The notes under the pieces are model-generated. The model was not told where the DNA came from and ran no database searches. It was given only the letters and a program-made list of their open reading frames with translations. Of a stretch of 64,000 nucleotides of DNA, positions 1-8,117 are shown in pieces; positions within the stretch are counted from its first letter, which is position 1, and each line of letters opens with the position of its first letter. The position numbers were made by a program, and so were the translations under genes. Origin of the DNA: Saprospiraceae bacterium (GTDB lineage Bacteria > Bacteroidota > Bacteroidia > Chitinophagales > Saprospiraceae); the NCBI GenBank assembly GCA_019187225.1, contig JABAQQ010000023.1, forward strand, positions 1 through 64,000. The letters run 5' to 3'.

Positions 1-314
1 CTTCGGCGCATGGAAGGGGGGATTTATGCGTGAGAAACACAAATTTCCCCTCCATTTTTCTTTTCCGACATTTCAAAGAACTAAGACCGGTTTTTTCCCG
101 GAAAAATGTGTACCCTTTCTAATTTCTATTTACAAATATATCAGAACAGGAGATAGTCAAATATTTTTTTTTTGTTAAATGTGTGAGCGGCGCTTTTTTT
201 AGGATAAGCGGCACATTTTAGCCAATAAACATTAATAATTTCCTTGTCAAAAAACAAAACCGGCCAAACGGACTCCCTCCGCCTGGCCGGTTCATTTCAT
301 CAAAGAAAACTTTC
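1..314. other. Intergenic, no gene seen
   Basis: This AT-rich stretch lies downstream of the bifunctional nuclease gene. I see no convincing coding frame or RNA gene in it. Its only clear structure is the hairpin at its right end, listed separately as a terminator. Confidence 0.6.
249..292 (-). terminator. Rho-independent terminator of the etf/nuclease cluster
   Basis: A 9-bp perfect stem, AACCGGCCA (258-266) pairing with TGGCCGGTT (284-292), has a further inner CGGA/TCCG pairing. On the minus strand a run rich in T follows it (A-rich on plus at 249-258). It sits just downstream of the stop codon of the minus-strand nuclease gene, as expected for an operon end. Confidence 0.75.
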
Positions 315-914
315 TCAATCCTTCGTCTCCCGCCGCTTCAATTCATCCCGGATCTTCGCCGCCGACTCGTAATCCTCCGCCTCGAGCACTTCCGACAGGC
401 GGCGTTTCAGGGCTTCCATGGAGTAGGTCTCCAGGGCGTCGCTGTCGAGGTTGGCGGGCATCTTGGAAGTGCCGACCACGCCGGTGCTGGCACCTTCTTC
501 GGTTTCTTCCAGCACCACGCCGGCGGCTTCGAGGATAAAATCGTAGGTAAAGATCGGGCATTCGAAGCGCACGGCCATCGCGATGGCATCGGAGGTGCGG
601 GAGTCAATTTCGAAGAGTTCGCCGTTTTTCATACACACCAGCCGGGCGTAAAAAATACCGTCGAGCAGGTTGTTGATTACCACTTCTTTTAATTGGATGC
701 CGAAGGTATCGAGGGTGCTTTTAAAAAGATCGTGGGTGAGCGGGCGGTTGGGAACCATGCGCTCCATCGCAACGGCTATCGCCTGCGCTTCAAAACTCCC
801 AATGACGATGGGGAGCCTGCGCTGGCCGCGTCGTTCGCCGAGTACAACGGCGTAGTTGTGCGATTGGGTCATGCTGTGCGACAGCGCCACGATGTCCAGT
901 TCAATGCGTTTCAT
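315..914 (-). CDS. Bifunctional nuclease family protein with UVR motif
   Basis: The 199-residue protein starts with MKRIELDIV. An upstream in-frame extension exists, but the family begins at this Met, and a TAnnTTTG-like box lies 33-40 bp above it. Residues 1-130 are the DUF151/bifunctional nuclease domain, with the IGSFEAQAIA signature and conserved D/E residues. Residues 165-199 form a UvrB/UvrC-type UVR helix (EAEDYESAAKIRDEL). Related proteins have reported DNase/RNase activity, but the role in Bacteroidota is not established. The gene follows etfB and etfA in the same orientation, a recurrent arrangement in this phylum, and is closed by a terminator. The family call is secure; the cellular function is not. 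Confidence 0.9.
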   Translation of the reverse strand: MKRIELDIVALSHSMTQSHNYAVVLGERRGQRRLPIVIGSFEAQAIAVAMERMVPNRPLTHDLFKSTLDTFGIQLKEVVINNLLDGIFYARLVCMKNGELFEIDSRTSDAIAMAVRFECPIFTYDFILEAAGVVLEETEEGASTGVVGTSKMPANLDSDALETYSMEALKRRLSEVLEAEDYESAAKIRDELKRRETKD

Positions 915-946
915 TGCAGATAATTTAAAGGTGTTGATTGGGACAG

Positions 947-954
947 CAAATGTA
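947..954 (-). promoter_or_regulatory. Putative Bacteroidota -7 box for the nuclease gene
   Basis: The minus strand reads TACATTTG, matching the Bacteroidota sigma consensus TAnnTTTG. It lies about 33 bp upstream of the chosen start. A matching -33 TTTG was not firmly located. The gene may therefore be transcribed independently of etfBA. Confidence 0.4.
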
Positions 955-1014
955 AAAAAGAGCGCACGTTGTTTTTCAAAAACTACCTGCAAAAATACGT
1001 CTCGTTTTGCAGCT

Positions 1015-1977
1015 TCAATGCGCCGCTTTGAACTTCTTCAATGCGGCATTCAAACGCGGCACCACTTCGAACAGGTCGCCCACCACCCCGTAATCGGCCG
1101 CTTTGAAGAACGGCGCTTCGGAGTCTTTGTTGATGACCACGATCACTTTGGAGTTGTTCACGCCTGCTAAGTGCTGGATGGCGCCGCTGATACCAATGGC
1201 AATATACAAATTCGGGCGAATGGCAATACCCGTCTGACCTACGTGTTCATTGTGGGGTCGCCAGTGGCTGTCGGCCACCGGGCGCGAGCAGGCGGTGGTG
1301 GCGCCGAGCGTTTCCGCCAGTTCTTCCACGATGCCCCAGTTGGAGGGGTCCTTCATGCCGCGGCCCGCCGACACGACGATCTCCGCTTCGGGCAAGGGCA
1401 CACGGCCCTCCTGGGTTTTTACTTCTTTGACCCGGATGCGGCCGGCGCCGGCATTTGCCGAAACCGCTTCGACCGACACCGGATCGCCCGATACTTCGGG
1501 TTTCACGGCGTTGCCCATGAGCGAAACTACTTTCACCGGGCTGGTAATCTCGTATTCGGCGACGGCTTTGCCGGAAAAAACCGACTTTTTCACGCGCAGG
1601 TTGCCGCCATTCACTTCCGGCAGGCTGTTGACACCCGACACCAGTCCGGCGCCGAGGCGCACGGCCAGTCGTCCGGCTACCGATTTACCGCTGGACGTGT
1701 GGCTGGTTATAATTACCGTCGCGCCGTTGCTTTTAGCGACGTCGGCGATGGCACCGGCGTACGTCTGGCTATCAAAGTTATTGAATGCGGGATCGGCTGC
1801 GTTGAGTACGCGTCCGGCGCCGTAGCGACCGAGTTCGCCGGCGTCTTTGACGGCGCCGAGCGTGAGGGCGATACAAGAGGTACCGAGCAGGTCGGCTACT
1901 TTTTTTCCGTAAGTCACGGCTTCGAAGGCCGCTTTTTTGAGGTTACCGCGTGGGCTTTCAGCGAATATGAGTACCAT
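1015..1977 (-). CDS. etfA: Electron transfer flavoprotein subunit alpha
   Basis: This 320-residue protein is the FAD-carrying alpha subunit of the EtfAB heterodimer, which passes electrons from acyl-CoA dehydrogenases to the quinone pool. The start MVLIFAESPRG matches the family; an upstream extension of 21 codons lies in repeat-like sequence and was rejected. The C-terminal FAD-binding half carries the ETF-alpha signature LYIAIGISGAIQHLAG and the following SKVIVVINKD and APFF..ADYG segments. etfB lies 73 bp upstream on the same strand, so the two are almost certainly co-transcribed. The spacer between them holds a short GTGAGAG-type tandem repeat. Confidence 0.96.
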   Translation of the reverse strand: MVLIFAESPRGNLKKAAFEAVTYGKKVADLLGTSCIALTLGAVKDAGELGRYGAGRVLNAADPAFNNFDSQTYAGAIADVAKSNGATVIITSHTSSGKSVAGRLAVRLGAGLVSGVNSLPEVNGGNLRVKKSVFSGKAVAEYEITSPVKVVSLMGNAVKPEVSGDPVSVEAVSANAGAGRIRVKEVKTQEGRVPLPEAEIVVSAGRGMKDPSNWGIVEELAETLGATTACSRPVADSHWRPHNEHVGQTGIAIRPNLYIAIGISGAIQHLAGVNNSKVIVVINKDSEAPFFKAADYGVVGDLFEVVPRLNAALKKFKAAH

Positions 1978-2050
1978 TATGTGAGAGACGTGAGAGTGTG
2001 AGAGGCGTGAAGATTGGGTAGGGAGGTTTGGTAAAAACAACCTTGAAACC

Positions 2051-2791
2051 TTATATTATTTTGGCTTCCTCGTGCAGCAGCCTGACGAGTTCGTCCATGT
2101 TTTCCGGGTCAACGAGTTTTACGCCGGCTTTGGCGGGCGGCAGGGTAAATTGTGCCGCCTCGACGGATTCGTCGAACGCGACGGGCTGCACTTCCTTAAG
2201 CGGCTTGGTGCGGGCGGTCATGATGCCCCGCATGTTGGGGATGCGCTGCTCGGCCATGCCTTTGGCAGCGCTGACCACGAAAGGTGTGTCCACTTCGAGC
2301 ACCTCTACCCCACCCTCGATGTCGCGCTCGAGTGTGGCGGTATTGCCGTCGAGGTCGAGTTTGGAAGCGTAGGAAACATAGGGCAGATCGAGGTATTCGG
2401 CCACCATGGCGCCTACTTCCGAGCCGTTGTAGTCAATCGTTTCTTTGCCCAGAAAAATGATGTCAAAATTTTCGTTGCGGGCATATTCGGCGATTTGTTT
2501 GGCCGTGAAAGCCGCACTTTTCGGGTCGGCGTTGATGCGCACGGCTTCGTCGGCGCCGATGGCGAGGGCTTTTCTGATGGTCGTTTCGTTGGCGGCCGGG
2601 CCGACGTTGAGCGCTACGACCGTGCCGCCAAGCGCTTCACGCAGTTCGCAGGCGCGGACGAGGGCATACCATTCGTCGTAGGGATTCATGATGAATTGCA
2701 CACCGGCAGCATTGTACTCCGTACCATCGGCGTTGAAGGAGACTTTGGCGGTGGTGTCCGGCGTTTGGCTGATGCAGACTAAAAATTTCAT
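2051..2791 (-). CDS. etfB: Electron transfer flavoprotein subunit beta
   Basis: This 246-residue ETF beta subunit binds AMP and pairs with EtfA in the soluble electron carrier for fatty-acid and amino-acid oxidation. It opens with MKFLVCISQTPDT and contains the family segments NPYDEWYALVRA and GKETIDYNGSEVG. The core adenine-binding region is at roughly residues 100-180. It is the first gene of the etfB-etfA-nuclease cluster. Its start lies about 80 bp from a TACCTTTG box that forms half of a divergent promoter shared with the TPR gene. Confidence 0.96.
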   Translation of the reverse strand: MKFLVCISQTPDTTAKVSFNADGTEYNAAGVQFIMNPYDEWYALVRACELREALGGTVVALNVGPAANETTIRKALAIGADEAVRINADPKSAAFTAKQIAEYARNENFDIIFLGKETIDYNGSEVGAMVAEYLDLPYVSYASKLDLDGNTATLERDIEGGVEVLEVDTPFVVSAAKGMAEQRIPNMRGIMTARTKPLKEVQPVAFDESVEAAQFTLPPAKAGVKLVDPENMDELVRLLHEEAKII

Positions 2792-2802
2792 GCTGAGAAG
2801 GC

Positions 2803-2848
2803 TTGATGGTTTGGATAGTTGGATAGTTGGATGGTTTGATGGTTGGAA
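2803..2848. repeat. Short-period tandem repeat upstream of etfB
   Basis: About five degenerate 8-bp units of the TTGGATAG / TTGGATGG / TTTGATGG type fill the spacer between the etfB start and the divergent promoter. They would lie in the 5' untranslated region of etfB. Confidence 0.7.
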
Positions 2849-2878
2849 TAAGGTTTACTTTTGCGGCGCGCAAAGGTA
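2835..2878. promoter_or_regulatory. Symmetrical divergent promoter, etfB / TPR gene
   Basis: The plus strand has TACTTTTG at 2856-2863 and the minus strand has TACCTTTG at 2871-2878 (CAAAGGTA on plus). Both match the Bacteroidota -7 consensus TAnnTTTG. Only 7 bp separate them, so the whole forms a near-palindrome. A TTTG at 2835-2838 is a possible -33 box for the rightward promoter (17-bp spacer). Inferred from consensus only. Confidence 0.45.
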
Positions 2879-2966
2879 GGAAGCGGGTTTTGCTCGAAAA
2901 AACTTCGCGCGAACTTTCGCTTCCAAAAAACAACCGAAGTGCCCAAGCGTTCACAAATACCTGAAA

Positions 2967-3293
2967 ATGAGCAAACGCCTCCCTTACCTGTTGCAATTAC
3001 TGGAGTCGTCGCCCACAGATTCGTTCGTTCTTTTTGCCGTCGCGAAAGAATACGAAGGCGCGGGCGACACGGGCAAAGCCCTGGAATATTACCAAAAACT
3101 CCGCGCCATCGACCCCGGTTACGTTGGGTTGTATTATCATCTGGGCAAGCTGTTCGAACAACAATTGGATCTGGAAAATGCCATCGTCGCCTACAAACAA
3201 GGCATCGAAATCGCGCGAAAGGCTTCTGATTTTCATGCGCTGAGCGAATTGCAGGGGGCATTGTTAAATCTGGAAGACCCGGAAGAATTATGA
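2967..3293 (+). CDS. Tetratricopeptide repeat protein, small
   Basis: This 108-residue soluble protein has about two TPR units at residues 18-85 (KALEYYQKL..DPGYVGLYYHLG and the LENAIVAYKQGIEIA helix pair). It has no signal peptide, so it probably acts in the cytoplasm as a binding adaptor. Its stop codon overlaps the next gene's start as ATGA, implying translational coupling to the DUF4292 lipoprotein and the EnvC-like gene. This TPR-DUF4292-M23 order recurs in Bacteroidota and suggests an envelope-related role. The precise function is unknown. Confidence 0.88.
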   Translation: MSKRLPYLLQLLESSPTDSFVLFAVAKEYEGAGDTGKALEYYQKLRAIDPGYVGLYYHLGKLFEQQLDLENAIVAYKQGIEIARKASDFHALSELQGALLNLEDPEEL

Positions 3294-4132
3294 AAAGGTC
3301 ATTGAAGTCATTAGAGTCATTTTTTACTGCAGGGTCGGTTATGGGAAATATGGGCCGTATTTTGTTCATCGCATCGCTTTTGTGTTGTCTTTCTGCCAAA
3401 GAGTCCGGCTGCAAACGAAAAGGCCCCAGCGGCCCTGCCCTGCCCGCCACCGAAGTGCGTTCCGCCGGTTTTTTGGTGGAAAAACTGAAAATCCGCGACG
3501 TTTCCGGTATCAAAACCCTGACGGCGCGCGCGGAAATATTTGCGGAAGGTGAAGGTCAGTCGGTGGCGGCAAACGCGAATATTATCTGGATACGGGATAG
3601 TGTGTTGTGGGTGAATGTCAAAAAACTGGGCGTAGAAGCTGCGCGGGCATTGGTGACAAAAGATTCCGTCTGTTTGATCAACCGGCTGGATAAGACATAT
3701 TCCATCAAAGGACTGGAGTCGCTGCAAAAACAGTACAGTTTGCCGGCGGGTTTTGCCTTGTTGCAGGACGCCGTGTTGGCTTCGGCATGGTTTTTTCCTG
3801 ATATTGATCTGCAATCGGACATCAAGGAAGACCTGCATCGCTTGAGCGGTTCAAACGGCCTTTCGAGTGCGGAGTACCGGCTGGAGGAAGGCTCGTATCT
3901 GTTGCGTCGCGAAACTTTTTTGCAGCAACGGGATGCGCGGGTGGTGACACTCGGCTTCGATCAATACAAAAAGTTGGATGGCGCCGGCGTTTTTCCGTAT
4001 CTTCGCAGTATCGAAGCGTATAGTCCCGAGACCGGCGTGCTGCGACTCGAGCTCGAACTACACGACGTAGAAGTCAATGTTCCCAAAAATTATCGCTTTG
4101 AAATTCCTGATCATTATGAGCGGATTGAATGA
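3290..4132 (+). CDS. DUF4292 domain-containing envelope protein
   Basis: The 280-residue protein has a hydrophobic N-terminal segment at about residues 24-36 (ILFIASLLCCLSA), consistent with export. One of the cysteines at 32-33 or 41 may be lipidated, although the lipobox is poor. An alternative start MGNMGRI lies 17 codons in and would give a better signal peptide; the overlapping ATGA start was kept because of coupling. The rest resembles DUF4292, a LolA/LppX-like beta-rich fold found next to M23 peptidases in this phylum. It may be an outer-membrane lipoprotein. The exact start is uncertain. Confidence 0.85.
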   Translation: MKRSLKSLESFFTAGSVMGNMGRILFIASLLCCLSAKESGCKRKGPSGPALPATEVRSAGFLVEKLKIRDVSGIKTLTARAEIFAEGEGQSVAANANIIWIRDSVLWVNVKKLGVEAARALVTKDSVCLINRLDKTYSIKGLESLQKQYSLPAGFALLQDAVLASAWFFPDIDLQSDIKEDLHRLSGSNGLSSAEYRLEEGSYLLRRETFLQQRDARVVTLGFDQYKKLDGAGVFPYLRSIEAYSPETGVLRLELELHDVEVNVPKNYRFEIPDHYERIE

Positions 4133-4136
4133 CAGA

Positions 4137-4181
4137 CGATTTACGACTTACGATTTACGACTTACGACTTACGACTTACAG
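4137..4181. repeat. TTACGAC heptamer tract
   Basis: Six consecutive heptamers of the form TTACGA(C/T), the last one ending in CA, lie exactly between the DUF4292 stop and the putative GTG start of the EnvC-like gene. If translation starts further upstream, they encode a repetitive TTYDL stretch. Confidence 0.85.
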
Positions 4182-4184
4182 CCT

Positions 4185-5447
4185 GTGAGTTGTCGTTTAG
4201 CCGCCATCGCTATGGCCCTCGTATTCATCTTTCTTCCGATCGCCGCATTTTCCCAGAGCAAAAAAGAACTTGAAGATAAGCGCAAAAAACTCCTCCGCGA
4301 CATCGAGACAACGGGCAACCTGCTGAAAAAAACGACCAAAACGAAAGAGGCGACTTATGATCGCTACGTGGCCCTGCAAAGCCAGATCGAACGCCGGGAA
4401 AAATTGATCCGGAACATCGAAGAGGAAGTGGCTGCTGCCGAAAAAGGCATTGACCGCAATGCAGCCGTAATCAATTCACTGAACGGCGATATTGTAAAGA
4501 TGCAGGCCGAATACGGTCGCATGGTGCGCAGCGCTTTTCGCAGGAAAAAACTCAGCAATCCGCTGGTGTATATCCTCTCGGCGGAGAGCCTGAACCAAGC
4601 CTTCCGTCGCTGGTTGTTTATTCGCAAATACGACGATTTCAGGAAGAAACAAGCCGATGCCATCGCGGATACGAAGAAAATGTTGTCGAACAAAGTGACT
4701 TCGCTGGAAGATACAAGGCGTGAAAAAGAAACGCTTCTGATGTCTTTACGCGGTCAAAAAACGATCCTGACAACGGAAATGGCCGATAAAAACAACCTGC
4801 TGCAAACGCTGGCACAGGACGAATCACGCCTGAAAGGCGATCTGAAAAAGAAACAAGCGGCACACGAAGCGCTCAATCAAGCCATCGAACGCATCATCCA
4901 GGAAGAGATCACAAGAAGAACCGCCGAAGCCCGTCGCACCCGGCCTTCTGTGCCCGACCGGCCAAGATCCAGTTCCTCCCCCGCTGCAGCCAACAGCGCT
5001 GCTGCGGCCGCGCCAGAGATTGAAGACAATACTTCTATCTCTTTTCAGCAAAAACGGGGACAACTTCCCTGGCCCGTAGAAGATGGTTTTATCGCGCGGG
5101 CTTTCGGAAGACAAAAGCACCCTACGCTGAAAAATATCGAGATCACCAACAACGGCGTAGACATCCGCACCGATGAAGCCGCTGCCGTGCGCGCCGTTTA
5201 TGAAGGACGCGTGGCAGGCGTTCAGTTTATTCCGGGCCACGATTACACGGTCATCCTGCAACACGGCAATTATTACACCGTATACTCTAACCTCGCCGAG
5301 ACGAGCGTTGCCAAGGGCGAGCAGGTGCGCGCCCGGCAAATGATTGGCCGCGTGAGCACCAATACCGTCACCGGCGCGTCGGAACTCCACTTCGAGTTGT
5401 GGCATCAAAAAGATCGTATGAACCCGGAATGGTGGATACGAAAGTGA
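4185..5447 (+). CDS. EnvC-like murein hydrolase activator, degenerate LytM domain
   Basis: With the GTG start at 4185 the protein is 420 residues. This start gives a normal signal peptide (SCRLAAIAMALVFIFLPIAA, cleavage near FSQS). Alternatives are ATG 4116, which overlaps the previous stop and is read through the heptamer repeat, and ATG 4212, which leaves no positive charge. A long coiled coil covers about residues 25-255, followed by a low-complexity Ser/Ala/Pro linker and a C-terminal LytM/M23 domain. In that domain the usual metal-binding His before GVDI is Asn (NNGVDI), and the HxH motif reads ELH. Two zinc ligands are therefore missing. This fits an EnvC-type activator of amidases at division rather than an active peptidase. 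Confidence 0.87.
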   Translation: MSCRLAAIAMALVFIFLPIAAFSQSKKELEDKRKKLLRDIETTGNLLKKTTKTKEATYDRYVALQSQIERREKLIRNIEEEVAAAEKGIDRNAAVINSLNGDIVKMQAEYGRMVRSAFRRKKLSNPLVYILSAESLNQAFRRWLFIRKYDDFRKKQADAIADTKKMLSNKVTSLEDTRREKETLLMSLRGQKTILTTEMADKNNLLQTLAQDESRLKGDLKKKQAAHEALNQAIERIIQEEITRRTAEARRTRPSVPDRPRSSSSPAAANSAAAAAPEIEDNTSISFQQKRGQLPWPVEDGFIARAFGRQKHPTLKNIEITNNGVDIRTDEAAAVRAVYEGRVAGVQFIPGHDYTVILQHGNYYTVYSNLAETSVAKGEQVRARQMIGRVSTNTVTGASELHFELWHQKDRMNPEWWIRK

Positions 5448-5616
5448 TCCGGCGTCCTTCAACACACGATTTATACCCCAAAAAGAGTATCCTATATTTA
5501 TCTCCGGTTTAAATATTTTCGACCTTAACTAAATGTGGCATGATTCTGGCTCGAAAATCTCCGTCCTTTATAATCTCATGGAGTTCTTCTTTGTAATCAT
5601 TTTCTATAGCTGCATA

Positions 5617-5651
5617 AAAAGGCTCTCCGCAAAAAGCGGGGGGCCTTTTTT
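5617..5651 (+). terminator. Rho-independent terminator
   Basis: The arm AAAAGGCTCTCCGC pairs with GCGGGGGGCC plus a run of six T around a five-A loop. It lies between the EnvC-like gene and the MDR enzyme gene and probably ends the three-gene envelope operon. Confidence 0.8.
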
Positions 5652-5714
5652 CTTGGAATATCCCCGTTCGATTTTCGATATTCTCTACCTTCCGCCCGAC
5701 AAATCTGATTACAC

Positions 5715-6677
5715 GTGAAAGCCCTCGTTCTCAATGCACTACACCAGCCTCTCGACTTTACCGAGGTAGCGGACCCCTCCCCCCGCCCGGGCGAGGTGGT
5801 CGTTGCGCTGCGGGCTGCCGCACTCAACCGCCGCGACCTTTTTATCACGCAAGGCTTGTATTCGGGGATTCGGTTCCCCTGCATTTTCGGTTCGGACGGC
5901 GCCGGAGTATACCGGGGCCGCCGGGTTGTCCTCTACCCGGCCCTCGAATGGGGCGACAACCCCGATTTCCAGGGAAAAAATTTCCGGGTACTGGGAATGC
6001 CCGACGATGGCACTTTAGCCGAACGGATCCGGCTGCCCCGCGCCAATATTTTCCCTATGCCCGGCCATTTAAACTGGGAACAGGCCGCGGCGCTTCCATT
6101 GGCCGGTTTGACGGCATGGCGAACGCTTTTTTCGCGATGCAGGTTGAAAAAAGGTGAGAAAGTTCTCATCACAGGCATAGGAGGAGGCGTTGCGCTCACG
6201 GCTTTGCAGCTGGCGGCGGCCGCCGGCGCCGACGTCTTCGTCACATCCTCCTCCGCTGAAAAAATCGAAAAGGCAGTTGAGATGGGTGCAAAAGGTGGAG
6301 CGAATTACCGGGAAGAAGGCTGGGACAAACGTCTGAAAGCAGAAACCGGCGGTTTCGACATCATCGTTGACTCGGCGGCAGGCGACGGTTTTGCGCTTTT
6401 TCCGGCGCTGTGCAACCCGGGCGCGCGCATCGGAATTTACGGCGGCACTTTGGGGAAGGTGAATGGACTGAGCATGCAGCCGGTCTTCTGGAAACAGATC
6501 AGTATATTGGGTTCCACTATGGGCACGTTGCGTGAGTTCAGGGCGATGCTCCATTTTGTGGCCCGGCACGAAATAGTCCCCATCATGGATTCGGTATTTT
6601 CCCTTTCGGAGGGCAACGCGGCTTTAAAAAAAATGGAGGAAGGAAGTCAATTCGGGAAAATAGTGTTGCGTATTTAG
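5715..6677 (+). CDS. Zinc-binding-type MDR dehydrogenase / quinone oxidoreductase
   Basis: This 320-residue medium-chain dehydrogenase/reductase starts at GTG. The N-terminal GroES-like domain (residues 1-120) has the PGEVVVALRAAALNRRD pattern. The Rossmann domain (about 125-260) shows the nucleotide-binding GIGGGVALTALQLA and AAGADVFVTSSS segments. It lacks the structural four-cysteine zinc lobe, as in quinone oxidoreductase-like members, so NADPH-linked reduction of a quinone or enone is likely. The substrate is unknown. The stop codon overlaps the convergent ion-channel gene's stop in the shared TTTAG sequence. Confidence 0.9.
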   Translation: MKALVLNALHQPLDFTEVADPSPRPGEVVVALRAAALNRRDLFITQGLYSGIRFPCIFGSDGAGVYRGRRVVLYPALEWGDNPDFQGKNFRVLGMPDDGTLAERIRLPRANIFPMPGHLNWEQAAALPLAGLTAWRTLFSRCRLKKGEKVLITGIGGGVALTALQLAAAAGADVFVTSSSAEKIEKAVEMGAKGGANYREEGWDKRLKAETGGFDIIVDSAAGDGFALFPALCNPGARIGIYGGTLGKVNGLSMQPVFWKQISILGSTMGTLREFRAMLHFVARHEIVPIMDSVFSLSEGNAALKKMEEGSQFGKIVLRI

Positions 6678-7507
6678 GTTGTGTCTGAATCCTCGTTCAA
6701 CTTCCAACCGCAATACTTGCAAAAAACGGCATCGTCGTCGTGCCCATCTAAGGAACAATGACGGCACGCCTGCGTCGTGATCTGCCGCCTGTGAGCAGCG
6801 GCCATTTCGGCCGACACAATACCCGTCGGGACGGCAATGATGCCGTAGCCCATGATCATTACGAGCGAGGCCAAAAATTGTCCGAGCGGCGTTTGAGGCG
6901 TGATATCGCCGAAGCCCACTGTCGTCAGGGTGACGACTGCCCAGTAAATGCTCTGAGGTATGCTCGAAAACCCCGGATTGCCCGGCCCTTCCACAAAATA
7001 CATCACCGCTCCTATGACGATCACCAATTGCGTTACGAAGAACATAAAAACGGCGATCTTATGCCTGCTTGCCTGGAGCGCCTTCGAAATAACCTGTCCC
7101 GCCCAAAGAAAACGCCCCATTCGGAGTATCCGGAAAATCCGCAACAGGCGGAGGATGCGCACCACAAGCAAGGCTTGTGAGCCTGCAACAAAAATGCTGA
7201 GATAGGTAGGCAGAATGGAGATCAGGTCAATCAGACCGAACGGACTTCTTGCATATTTAACAGGCGACTGCACGGAATAGAGCCGCATTACGTATTCAAC
7301 TGTAAAAATGACGGTGAAAAACCACTCGACTGCGTAAAACCATTCAAAATAACGTTCATGCAGCGCTGGTATGGTCTCCAGCATTACCACAACAACACTC
7401 AGCAGGATCAATCCCAAAAGGACGAGATCGAACAGTTTGCCCGCTTTGGTATCGGCTTCAAAGATGATTTCGTGCAGCCGTTCTTTTAAGGAATTGTTTT
7501 TACGCAT
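6674..7507 (-). CDS. Voltage-gated-type potassium channel with zinc-ribbon tail
   Basis: The 277-residue integral membrane protein has six predicted membrane segments (about residues 20-225). It has an S4-like run of basic residues every third position (RILRLLRIFRILRMGR) and a pore loop with the selectivity filter TVGFGD, the K+ channel signature. After S6 comes a short cytoplasmic tail ending in a CxxC...CxxC zinc ribbon (CRHC and CKYC, about residues 246-268). Kv-like two-layer architecture is therefore complete. The ribbon may bind zinc or act in assembly; that is inference. The gene has its own putative -7 box. Confidence 0.92.
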   Translation of the reverse strand: MRKNNSLKERLHEIIFEADTKAGKLFDLVLLGLILLSVVVVMLETIPALHERYFEWFYAVEWFFTVIFTVEYVMRLYSVQSPVKYARSPFGLIDLISILPTYLSIFVAGSQALLVVRILRLLRIFRILRMGRFLWAGQVISKALQASRHKIAVFMFFVTQLVIVIGAVMYFVEGPGNPGFSSIPQSIYWAVVTLTTVGFGDITPQTPLGQFLASLVMIMGYGIIAVPTGIVSAEMAAAHRRQITTQACRHCSLDGHDDDAVFCKYCGWKLNEDSDTT

Positions 7508-7529
7508 CGGGTAAGGGTTTGTGCGGTGG

Positions 7530-7537
7530 CAAAGTTA
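7530..7537 (-). promoter_or_regulatory. Putative -7 box for the ion channel gene
   Basis: TAACTTTG on the minus strand matches TAnnTTTG. It lies 23-30 bp upstream of the channel start and overlaps the stop of the neighbouring hydrolase gene. Confidence 0.4.
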
Positions 7538-8089
7538 CCGAACCGCCCGGATGAATCGCGCTATCCCTACCAAACAAAGCGCCGGCAAGCCGATCCATAC
7601 CGCTTCGCTCGCCAGCACCGTTATCCCCCATTCACTGATAAAACCGCCTACGCTCATCGGCGATACCTGGATCGGGCGGAACGGAAAAAAAATACGCTCC
7701 GTACTGAACGGCCACCACAGCGCGCAGCCGCGTCCGCCGTTGGTCAGCATATCGAGCAAGGGATGGGAAAGCGTACTCATAATGAGCCAGGCTGCTTTCG
7801 CAACGGCAGATTTATCTGTCGAAAGCGGATTGTCTGGCCGACTGAAGCAACCGGTGCCGAACCACGCCAATAATCCTCCGAATATCATGGCGAAAAAAAT
7901 TGAATGTGTCCATCCCCGATGCCCCCATTCACTGCCATAGGGGATTCCAAAATGAAAACCCATCACATCCAAGTCGGGGGCAAAGGCGCAAAAGCCGGCT
8001 AGCAGGAGTGTGGCGGGCCGGGTCTGTTTCGGGAAAAAAGCATAACCCAATGCAGTAGAAGCGGCAATGTGACCGAAAAGAGAAGCCAT
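7535..8089 (-). CDS. Membrane-bound metal-dependent hydrolase (YdjM/DUF457 family)
   Basis: The 184-residue protein has several hydrophobic segments and the family's metal-binding motifs: HIAAST near residue 7, APDLDVMG near 37, and the HRGWTHSIFFA histidine motif near residues 57-67. A further HPLLDMLTNGG motif follows at about residue 112. Such proteins are inner-membrane hydrolases of unknown substrate, related to the LexA-regulated YdjM. It is in the same orientation as the histidine kinase upstream, with a 28-bp gap, so it may be read from the same transcript. Confidence 0.88.
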   Translation of the reverse strand: MASLFGHIAASTALGYAFFPKQTRPATLLLAGFCAFAPDLDVMGFHFGIPYGSEWGHRGWTHSIFFAMIFGGLLAWFGTGCFSRPDNPLSTDKSAVAKAAWLIMSTLSHPLLDMLTNGGRGCALWWPFSTERIFFPFRPIQVSPMSVGGFISEWGITVLASEAVWIGLPALCLVGIARFIRAVR

Positions 8090-8117
8090 TTATCAATTCA
8101 GAAGACCACCATCTTTA

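Noticed and set aside
5533-5718. 61-codon plus-strand frame upstream of the MDR gene
   Set aside because: It contains the terminator hairpin at 5617-5651 and shows no family or signal feature.
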